Under the pieces are notes generated by a model. That model saw only the letters and a list, made by a program, of their open reading frames with translations. It had not been told where the DNA came from and made no database searches. From contig RWJK01000484.1 in NCBI GenBank assembly GCA_004335835.1, positions 1-24,650 on the forward strand: 24,650 bases of DNA, given 5' to 3'. Positions 1-9,300 of this stretch are shown here, in pieces (positions within the stretch are counted from its first letter, which is position 1; every line of letters starts with the position of its first letter). The DNA comes from Scenedesmus sp. ARA3. Its lineage: Eukaryota > Chlorophyta > Chlorophyceae > Sphaeropleales > Scenedesmaceae. The translations under genes were made by a program, and so were the position numbers.

Positions 1-55
<55 letters not shown>
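1..55. repeat. (CAG)n microsatellite at the left edge
   Basis: About 18 uninterrupted CAG/GCA triplets run from the window edge to position 55, so the true length is unknown. On the minus strand the tract would lie in an intron or unread exon of the MutY gene. Several similar CAG/CTG tracts occur in the window (near 2380, 11050, 17315, 17520 and 21620). A coding role for this one cannot be judged. Confidence 0.95.
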
Positions 56-56
<1 letters not shown>

Positions 57-261
57 CGCGTCAAGCACAGATGGATGCGGGCTGTGTGGTGCGACATGTG
101 GTGCCAAGCAAACTCGCAAGCGGCTGCAACCCCCAGCTGTGCTGCTGATGAGACCAGCGCAAACCTGCTTCAGCTAAACAAAAAAAGAAATCAGCTGCGT
201 CAGATGCTCAAGCTGCTGAGTTAGACACAGTGTTTGCTGAGTATGGCGCTGCTGCTCTCAC

Positions 262-2373
262 CTCTGCAGCTGTCTCCGGGAATTTCCCGCCCAGCTTGTT
301 CACGATGTGTTGCGCGCCCTCCAGCAGGTACCGCGCGCGCCTGCACCACAAAGTTCACATTGAACAAGCAGTCTTCACGGTGTGAACTTCACAGCAATGT
401 GCACCTCGAATCCGATAGCGGCATGCATGCGGTGCTGTGCTGCCCTCCTTCAATACCACACATGCACTTGCTAGCATCGTTCAATGATGCGGAGGCGTTC
501 TCACTGTGAAGTTTGAATTCTCGGTGTGAACTTCTCACCTGTAGTAGCCTAGGCCTGCCCAGACCTCATTGACCTGCTCCTGGCTGGCAGCAGCCAGCGC
601 AGTGACGGTGGGCCAGGACGCGATCCACCTACAGGCACGCCAAATGCAAGCAGCGATATGCAACAAGTTGACAGGCATGCATGTGATACAGTGCACGCAG
701 TGGCTTGACAGCAGTGGCCAAGCTGCAGTTTACCTGCAGGCACAACAGGTTGATGCAAGATGGCTAAGCAGCTGCAGGCCTTGCTGTTCCTGCAAATGAT
801 CACCATACATACATTATAAAAACGACACACAGACCGCATGCAGCAGCGGCCAAGTGCTCATCCACCTGCAGGCACCTATGCACACAACACCATAACCCAT
901 GCGCACTTGTTCTAGTTTGTCACCACACAGACTTCCAACCCCGCTCATGCGCACTCACTTGTTGAAATAGGTCACACGCGACGCCTGAGTGTCTGCTGCA
1001 GCATGTTTTCTCTGGCCTTTACAGCCCCACACCTCTCCATCACAATAACATAACCCATGCTCAGTTGTTGAAGTAGGTCACCACGCGTGAGACCTGCGTC
1101 TGCTGCAGCATGATCTCACTGACCCACACATTGCAATTCATAACGACCATAACAACATACTATTTCCCAGGCTTACTTGTTGAAGTATGTCACCACCCGC
1201 GACACCTGCGTCTGCTGCAGCATGATCTCGCTGACCCACACATAATACGCAAACTCCTGAGGCGGCAGCTCAGCAGGAGCCGGCTTGGCAGCTGCCAGCG
1301 CTGCCTCTGCTTCTGCTGCTGCTGCCAGCTGCTTCTTGCTGGGCTTCTTCTGCTTGCCGCCGCCGCTGCTGCCGCCGTCTTCTGCTGCTGCTGCTGCTAC
1401 TGCTGCTGCTGCCAGCTGCTTCTTGCTCGGCTTCTTCTGCTTGCCGCCGCTGCTGCTGCCGCCGCCGTCCTCTGCTGCTGCTGCGGCGGCGGCGGCGGCT
1501 GGTGGGGGTTGTGTGGAGGGGTTTTGCTGCTGCTGGGGTTTGTGGTGCGGGTTGCGGCGCCAGGGCAGCACGCGCTGCACTCTGTCATACCATGACAGCA
1601 TGGACTGCTGCACCTGCAAAGCGCAACAGAACATATGTGGGTGACAGCTGAAATATATCGTGCAGTTTGCGGCGCCAGGGCAGCACGCGCTGCACGCGGT
1701 CATACCAAGCCAACAGCGACGGCTGCACCTGCAAAGCGCAACAGAACAGGATGCGGCTGAGTTGTCGGGATGAAACACATTGTGGGGGTTGCGCCGCCAG
1801 GGCAGCACGCGCTGCACACGGCCATGCCAACAGGCTCCGCTGCACCTGCGCACCGCAACAAAACAGCTTGGCAGTAGCAACATGCTGTACACAGGTGTGG
1901 TTGCAGTGTGGCATGTACGGTGGGTGTTTTGCATGGTCAAACTGTTTCAAGCGTTCTTATTACATTGACTATCAGAGATGGCTCAATCACACTTTTCAGC
2001 TGGCTTGCCAGCTTGCGCTGCTGCTGACAAGGGAACAAGCCAACATGCCAGTAAGCTGTCACACAAGCACTGCGACGATTATATTACACAGGCGCTGGTT
2101 GGTGACAGTGATGCTGCTGCAGCTATAAAGCATGGACCAAAGGTTGTCCTGCTGCTCGCGCACCTGTGCAATCTCGTCTGCATCAAAGCTAGCTGACTCT
2201 GCTGCTGCTGCCCCTGCTGGACCTGCAGCTGCAGCTTCGCCAGCCTCATCATCATCGGCAGATGCCTCCTCCTCTGACTCAGCAGCACCAGCATCAGCAT
2301 CTGCTTTAGCATCTGCTGCTGCAGCTGCTGCCTTTGCTGCTGTCACAGCCTTGGTGGCTGCAGCACGTGGTTT

Positions 2374-2406
<33 letters not shown>

Positions 2407-2874
2407 GGCTGCTGCTGCAGCGGGTGATTTCTCTTTCTTTGCTGCAGGTTTGCCTCGCTGCTGCTGCTTGGCTGCTGGCAGCTGCTTCTCCTGATGTGCA
2501 TCTTCTACAGCTCGACATGGGTCTGCTTCCTGCTGCTGCTGCTTGGTGTCTGCGCTGCTGCCTTCAGTAGGAGCCGCTGTCACTTGGGGCAGGGGGTCGC
2601 CATTGGGCCCAGAACCTGCTGCAGCAGCTGCTGCTGGCTCTGCTGCAGCTACATCCTGACCATCTGCCTTTTCATCCTGATCCGAGCCTAGCTGTGTGGT
2701 GTCTGGTGCCACCGGGCCGGTGCTGTTTGATTTTCCCGCCCTGTTTGTGTGGTGTGGGCGCTTTGCTGCCTGGAAAGCGGCTGCAATGGACCGCTGCCCT
2801 GACTCATTGGTGCTGCGCTTCCTGTTCGCAGCGCCCGATGTTGCAGCAGCAGCTCCTGCTGGCTGTTTGCCCAT
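262..2874 (-). CDS. MUTYH: MutY-type adenine DNA glycosylase (5' part, four exons; continues past left edge)
   Basis: Members of this family remove adenine mispaired with 8-oxoguanine in base-excision repair. Exons on the minus strand: 2874-2164, 1613-1177, 628-539, 340-262. All junctions have GT..AG and join in phase. Exon 1 (237 codons, from the first in-frame ATG) is a low-complexity Ala/Lys/Glu-rich N-terminus with a QRSIAAAFQ motif. Exon 2 starts with [17 protein letters not shown], the family N-terminal helix. A roughly 96-residue Ala/Ser/Gly/Lys insert follows, then [20 protein letters not shown]; the Glu of [10 protein letters not shown] corresponds to the catalytic Glu of bacterial MutY. 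Exon 3 gives [20 protein letters not shown] and ends GLGYYR. Exon 4 gives [20 protein letters not shown]. The helix-hairpin-helix, Fe-S cluster and C-terminal domains must lie to the left. The family call is firm. Joining exon 1 rests on phase, the DEIAQ end and the lack of another start. Confidence 0.85.
883..1177 (-). repeat. Tandem decayed copies of the MutY exon 2 3' end and donor
   Basis: The end of exon 2 (MLQQTQV...TYFNK plus donor) recurs downstream in the intron. The working boundary is at 1177 (AACAA then gtaagc). A copy ending at 1065 keeps the protein sequence, including the catalytic Glu, but its donor has changed to CT. A third ends at 959 with a usable-looking gtgagt, but its coding part has a frameshifting deletion. 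A weaker fourth remnant lies near 907. Spacings are 112 and 106 bp, then about 52. Each copy is followed by the same CATAACCCATG-like intron start on the plus strand. Confidence 0.8.
1290..1470 (-). repeat. In-frame 87-bp coding repeat in the MutY linker
   Basis: Two in-frame copies, 87 bp apart, encode an acidic Gly/Ser stretch, then [16 protein letters not shown]. They lie inside exon 2, between the PWRR helix and the catalytic [11 protein letters not shown] segment. The length is a multiple of three, so the frame is kept. The unit alternates acidic, Gly/Ser, Lys-rich and poly-Ala blocks, as expected of a flexible exposed loop. Confidence 0.8.
1545..1880 (-). repeat. Three tandem copies of the MutY exon 2 acceptor and 5' end
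   Basis: The segment [TGTTGCGCTTTGCAG + start of exon 2] occurs three times, with exon starts at 1845, 1728 and 1613 (periods 117 and 115 bp). The 1613 copy is joined to the full exon. The 1728 copy still reads [16 protein letters not shown] but then runs into intron without a donor. The 1845 copy has a small deletion after LLAW that shifts the frame. All three keep a plausible AG acceptor, so mis-splicing is possible. Confidence 0.85.
2164..2874 (-). other. Low-complexity N-terminal exon of the MutY gene with a PIP-box-like motif
   Basis: This exon begins [20 protein letters not shown] and has no similarity I recognise apart from QRSIAAAFQ near residue 30. That motif has the Q-x-x-I spacing of PCNA-interacting peptides but only one aromatic residue where two are usual. 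Poly-Ala runs (about 15 residues near 2390), Lys-rich KPAAKKEKS blocks and an acidic [14 protein letters not shown] stretch follow. It is likely disordered and nuclear. The exon ends ADEIAQ at a gtgcgc donor. Confidence 0.6.
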
Positions 2875-3301
2875 GGTGCGAACACAGCAGCGGGTGTTGG
2901 TGCCAAGCAGATGCCAGGCAAGTCCAGATGGCGCGAGGTGACTTTTAAGCACGAAACATATCGCTTCCCACGTGTCAAAGACCAGGATCAGGCGTACAGG
3001 TGCAAGTCACTGTTGAACTAAACAAAATCAAACAGGGTAGATACGTATGTTCGACGTAATAAGTTTTCAAAACACAAAGAACGGTGATTCGATGGCAAGA
3101 ACAGCCTGGTGCATGATTACTGCAAATTTCATGTAACACTGACTGCTCAACTTTCGCCAGGTGATTTCACAGCGAAAACAGCTTTGCAAAGCTTACAGCA
3201 GTGCACTCAGCTGTGTTTGTAGCTTGCAGCTGTGCTGTTCCGCGAGAGGGTATCCCGGCGTCCCCTGCAGTTGGCTGTGCCTCCAGGGTTGTTTCTGCGC
3301 C
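2875..3301. promoter_or_regulatory. Divergent intergenic region between MutY and the 2-oxoglutarate dehydrogenase E2 gene
   Basis: The two start codons are 427 bp apart and face away from each other, so promoters and 5' UTRs of both genes must lie here. The middle (about 2990-3140) is clearly more A/T-rich than the surrounding genes and lacks CAG tracts. I see no clear TATA box or known binding site. The inference of a shared promoter comes from layout only. Confidence 0.5.
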
Positions 3302-6300
3302 ATGGCGCTGCGTAATGCTCGAATACTGCTTCAGAAGGGCGGCCGAGCCCTGCAGCAGCTGCAGGTGAAGCCCATAGTTCAAGCTGATATGCGTTTATGC
3401 TAGGGCTGGACCTAAACGTGATCTGTGCGTGCAGGCTGCCAGCGCAAGCGAAGCAGCTTCTCAGCAACTGATCCGCCCGTTAGGTAAGTGTCGGGAGGGC
3501 GAAGCAGCTTGTAGGGCCCATGACTCGTGCTGACCGGATGCTTTCGCAGGTCAAGCGGTGGCCAGGCAGTCTCTGTGGACCGGGTAAGCTCTCGCTATCG
3601 CTGATCAGTATATATAAATACTACCGAAGCTGTTGGCGCTCACGTGCGTTGGACTGTGCTGCTATTCGCAGGCTGTCACAGCATGGGCAGAATGCAGGAG
3701 CAGCAGCAGCGCAGGCAGCTCTGCCCCGCCTGCGTAGCAGCAGTCAACGCAGCATCGTCCGCAGCCTGCAGACGAGTGCACCTGCAGCAGCCGAGGTGGT
3801 GGTGCCGGCTATGGGAGACAGCATCACAGAAGGCAGCATCGCAGCAGTGCTCAAGCAGCCAGGTGGGTTTAGTTGTGCCTGTTTCGGTCAACTAGGCATC
3901 TTGAGGTTGCAGTCGCCTGCTTTGGAATCTGTAGCTATTCTTGTGACCGGGCTGACTGACAGGTGCAGGAACTAGTTTCATGGCAATGCGCAAGTTCCTG
4001 CAGACTGCAGCTGTACATCAGTGCAGTGCAGGGAACACATCATCGCCTGCCGAGCGTGGTGCATTGCCTTGCGCGCATCGTGTAGTGCTGCTTCTTAGCA
4101 TGCAGCCTGTTTGTTTTGAAAGAGCAGGAGAACTGGTAGGCAGTCACATGGCTGCATCTTACATGCATGTCTGCAGCCGTGCACGGCAGGGGTCTTGTGA
4201 CATGAGTGTCGATTACTTTGTGCATCTGCTCGTGTGACCAGACCCCTTTCGTGCACCATGCAAGTATTGACAGTGATGCCTATATCAACACTGTGTTGCT
4301 CAGCTGCTGGCCCGCATTGCATCGCAAGTTTACTGCATGTTCATCACGTGCCGCCTTTCCCGACTGCATGAGACCAGGTCACCATAACATTTTTGTGATC
4401 ACTATGCAGGTGACACCGTGCAGGAGGATGATGTCATCGTACAGACGAGACAGACAAGGTTACCGTCACCTGCCTGTCTTACTGTTGTTGTGGAGACCGT
4501 CGAGCTCAATAATACACACGCGTGTCATTCTTCTTATCTGAAACTGTGCAGGTGACACCGTGCAGGAGGATGATGTCATCGCGCAGATCGAGACAGGCAA
4601 GGTTACCATCGACGTGACGTTCACAGGATGTGTTCGTCAACTGCCACGCAGGTGACACCGTGCAGGAGGACGACGTCATCGCGCAGATTGAGACAGACAA
4701 AGTTACTATTGATGTGAAGTTCACTGGCAAGAGCGGCAGAATCAGCACGCTGCTTGTGGCAGAGGGTGACACTGTGGTCGTGGGGCAGGCAGTGGCAAGC
4801 GTAGAAGAGGGAGACTTTGGCAGCAGCAGCAGCAGCGCGCCGGCAGCAGCAGCAGAGGAGGAGGCTCCTGCAGCAGCAGCAGCGCCGCCTAAGCCAGCAG
4901 CAGCAGCAGCACCCAAGCCGGCGGCAGCAGCGCCGCCGCCGCCACCCAAGCCAGCAGTACAGCAGCAGGTGAGGCATGTTGCGAGCACATTGCGCTTCGC
5001 AGTTCCGTTGTTGTATGCCACATGTCAGCTGCAGGATGCCTGTCACATGCATGTGGTCCTTGTGGCGCCCTGCATTATTGAAGCTACTCTGTACGCGCGT
5101 TTGTTGGCTGTCTGTGCACGCGCGCATGCATAACCCCTGGGTGCATTGCACAGCAGCGTGCCGGCCGTGTCACAGCTGCTTGTGTTGCACATGTTACAAC
5201 GGGTCACAGCTTCCGCTCGCAGCAGCAGCAGGTGGGGGCAGCCAGCATCATACATGTGCTGCTTACCATGTGCTGTGGGTCCGGGTGTTTACCAAAGCTG
5301 CTCCTGCAACAGCTTGTGCAGCACCAGCTTCACTTGCCCCTGCTGTGACTGACAATGTGCTGTACACTGTGCACTGCTGCTGCGGCCGCTGTTGTGATCA
5401 GGCGCCTGCTGGTGCAGCTGGCGGCGGCGAGGCAGCTCCACCTCCAAGCAGGGGAGACAGGCCAGAGAGGTGCGCCCTGAGCTGCTGCAGCTGCCGCAGC
5501 TAAAATTTTTGCAGAGCCACAAAATATTGCATTTCTAGCCCAGCAGCAGAAGCAGTAGCGGGCTGTGAGCAGCAGGAGATGCACCTGAAGCATTCGGTTT
5601 TCAAGCGACATATCGAGGCCAGCACGCGTGGCAGTTCAGCATGTCTCTCAGGCGTCATGTGCCAGCTGCCAGCACAGCTGCGGCAGTGGCAGCAGAGGGT
5701 GTGACAAGGAGGGCCTGATGCCAGCACAGCAGTGTCGGTGTGCGGCACCACAGCATGCTTGGCTGTAGCTACATGCTGGCAGTGTAGCAGTGGCAGCGGC
5801 AGTTGAAGCGGCTCCTTGTGCCAGAGCGGCTGAAGGGTTGCTGACATTGGCGTCCTGCTGTTGACTCCTGGAACTGTGCTCGCGTACACCCCGTGGGGCG
5901 CAGGCGCATGAAGATGGCGCGGCTGCACGTGGTGGTGCGGTTCCCCACGTCCCTGCAAACCGTTGAGTGTGGTTGTTCTCAGCCTCAAACCCTGCTTGTT
6001 TGCGCATTTTTGTGGCCTGCAGGCGCGTGAAGATGACGCGGCTGCGGCTGCGCGTGGCGGAGCGGCTGAAGGGCGCGCAGAACACGTACGCGATGCTGAC
6101 CACCTTCAACGAGGTGGACATGACCGGGCTGATGGAGATGCGCAACGCGTACAAGGTGAGAAGCAAAACCCTAATATCTTGAACCGCAGGTTCTTCCTTT
6201 CAAGTTGCTATGCTGCAATCATGGCTGCTGACCACCTTCAACGAGGTGGATATGACCGGGCTCATGGATACGCGCAACGCGTACAAGGTGAGGGTTTTGC

Positions 6301-9300
6301 TGCTACCTTGAAACCCTAGGGTTCGAGCCTCTAAACCTACACCCTAAAGACGTACGCAATGCTGACCACCTTCAACGAGGTGGACATGACCGGGCTCATG
6401 GAGATGCGCAACGCATACAAGGTGAGGCGTAAAAAATTTGACCAGCAGAGTCACGTTGTTGAGCGCTGTTTTGGTTATCATCCTTGCAATATGCCGTGTG
6501 AAGCGGTTGGGTGTTTGCACATGTGTGAATGCCATCAAAAGTGGGCATGTTCCTAATTGGGCAGCTGCGCGCCTGGTGTCATGCTGACCACCTTCAACGA
6601 GGTGGACATGAGCGGGCTCATGGAGATGCGCAACACGTACAAGGTGAGAACGTGCTCTGCGACTGCTACCTATTTTTGCCAATGGCTACTGCCCTGATCA
6701 TATGTGGGGCATGCACGAAGCGCCCGTCTCCCACGTGTGTTTCCACGTTGTTTCCACACCCCTACGGTTCCATCAGCTTGTGTTGCGCCGCACGGTGCAT
6801 GCCCCTGTGCACAGCTGTTTGAACCCCTTGCTGCTTTTGGTGCTGCCAGCAGCAGCTTGCTGAGCATGGTGCGGTTGCATTGCGTAGAGGCGCGCCTGAG
6901 GGGTGCTGCCTGGCTGGAGTCGCCACAAGGCGACGTAAAACAAGCAGCGCCCGCTCGGCGCGCCTTTCTGACTGCAGCGAGTTTGTGCATGTTTACCTTT
7001 TTTTAGCAGTCAGTAGTGTGCATTGGAGCAGCACTCAGGGAGCAGGGGGCTGCTCATGCTACTGCAACTGCTGTTTCTGAGCAGCTGCTTGTGTGGCAGA
7101 AGGCCTCGGGCTTACAGCAAGCTGTGTGGATGCACTGTATCGAGGCATCGAGGCGTGCATGGGGGCCACTCCTTGTTGGCGTTCGCCCACAAGCAACACC
7201 AACAAAGGAGCGGCCCCTGGGTGTGCCTCATCCCCACAGCTGTTAGACAACAGAGGTGGTAAATAGCTTGATCCGTGCTTCATCTTTCACATGCCTGCCG
7301 ACTGATTCCGTGGCCAGTTACTTGATACATGTCATCTGCAACTGACGACGTGTTGTGCGAAAAGCATGGTGTGAAGCAGGTTTCAGGCCGCACGCGCTCT
7401 TGTACTGCTCTTGCTTCTCATATGTTAGTTACTCACGACAACGTGTAACGTGTATTTCTGCAGGACGTATCTCTTGAGTAATATGGTGTGCAGCTGGGCT
7501 TCATGCCGGCCTTTGTCAAGGCCGTTCCTGTAATGCTCATGTTGGTTACTTACTGAAAATGTAACATGTTATCCTCCTGCAGAATATGTTCCTCGAGAAG
7601 CACGGTGTCAAGCAGGGCTCTATGTCGGCATACGGCATAACACGTGTTGCTTCCCTCCTGTATGTTGCTCAGGAAAACTTCAACATGTAAATTTCCTGCA
7701 GGACGTGTTCCTTGAGAAGCATTGTGTCAACTTGACAGCGGCTGGGCTTCATGTCGGTCTTTGTAAAGGCGGCGGTTGCATCTCATATGTTTGTTACACA
7801 CCTCGATTGTAACGTGTTCTTTCCTGCAGGACGTGTTCCTTGAGAAGCATGGCGTCAAGCTGGGCTTCATGTCGGCCTTTGTCAAGGCCATTCCTGCAAC
7901 TCATATGTTTGTTACACACGTTGATTGTAACATGTCATTTCCTGCAGGACGTGTTCCTTGAGAAGCATGGCGTCAAGCTGGGCTTCATGTTGGCGTTTGT
8001 CAAGGCGGCACTTCTGTTACTTCTGAAGTTACTCAGGATATTTTTGACATGTTGTTTTCCTGCAGGATGTGTTCCTTGATAAGCATGGCGTCAAGCTGGG
8101 TTTCATGTCGGCCTTTGTTAAGGCGGCGGCTGCAGCGCTGCAGGAGGTGCCTGCAGTCAATGCGGTCATCGATGGCAGCGACATCATCTACAGGTGAAAG
8201 AAGGAGGGATAATGGCTATGTGTTTGTATTGGTTTCAATGTGGCAGCAGCGCTGCAGGAGGTCAATGCTGTCATCGACGGCTCTGACATGATCTACAGGT
8301 GAAAGACTGAAGGAGGATTCATTCACAGCACAGATGCCTCCTTGCCCATCACCATTCTGGTGGTTGACAAGCAGCAACCTTGTATGCTGTGTTTGGTGCT
8401 GGCTGCGTTCAAACACAAAACCCCTGCTATGTAATATTGGCACAATGCTGCTGCTGCTGCTGCCCTGCAGGGACTATACCGACATCTCCATTGCCGTAGC
8501 CACGCCCAAGGGCCCGGTGGTGCTAGAGGCATGAAGATAGCCTTGAAGCAATCATGTGTCAACCAGCTTGCTGCTGTTTGTCATAATGATGGCTTCAAGG
8601 CTATCTTGATTTCTTTCTGTGTCTCGGCTGTCGCTGTGCAGGGACTACATGGACATCTCCATCGCTGTGGGCATGCCCATGATCTGATTGCTGCTGCTGC
8701 TGCTGCTGCTGCTCGCCCCCACAGGGACTACACCGACATTTCCATTGCTGTGGCCACCCCCAAGGGCCTGGTGGTGCCTGTGCTGCGCAGCGTGGACAAG
8801 CTGAGCTTTGCAGAGGTGGAGAAGGTGAGGGGTGTTACATCTGCGTTGTGAGTATGTTACTTTTGTGTCATTTGCTGTGTGAACAATGCACTGTGTGGCA
8901 TCTGGTGGTGGCGCCGGTGCTGTGCAGCGTGGACAAGCAGAGCTTCGCAGAGGTGGAGAAGGTGCGGCAGTTGTCACTTTGATTGTTACATGTTGGTTTA
9001 TTTTGGTTTCTGTGGCGGCGTGCACTGTGTGTTGTGTAGTGCCCGTGCTGCGCAGCGTGGACAAGCTGAGCTTCGCAGAGGTGGAGAAGGTGCGGGCATG
9101 TTACAGTTATTGTTGTCTTCTGTCATAAATGTGTTAGATGTGCATTGTGCTCTGCTTCACTGGTTCATGTTTGTGGTGGTGCCGTGCTGCGCAGCATGGA
9201 CAAGCTGAGCTTTGCAGAAGTGGAGAAGGTGAGGGGATGTTACATTTGTGTCATTGTGTATGTTATGGTTGTGTTATTCGCTGTGTGGACACTGCACTGT

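Noticed and set aside
1110..1644. Plus-strand open frames of 161 and 119 codons rich in Cys/Leu/Ala
   Set aside because: They are antisense shadows of the MutY linker exon; their poly-Cys/Leu/Ala content is the CTG repeat read in other frames.
2132..2570. Plus-strand Ala/Ser- and Leu-rich open frames
   Set aside because: Antisense of MutY exon 1; composition is explained by CTG/GCT triplets, and the minus-strand frame ends at a good donor in the right phase.
4506..5151. Minus-strand frames of 171 and 176 codons
   Set aside because: Antisense of the DLST lipoyl and linker exon; poly-Ala/Cys content reflects CAG repeats.
6090..6655. Introner-type transposable introns
   Set aside because: The repeated sequence is gene-specific exon edge, different for each gene, with no shared element, terminal inverted repeats or target-site duplications visible.
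7347..8193. CRISPR array, because of the regular 118-bp spacing
   Set aside because: The repeated part is coding and carries a splice acceptor, units are similar over their whole length without unique spacers, and the genome is eukaryotic.
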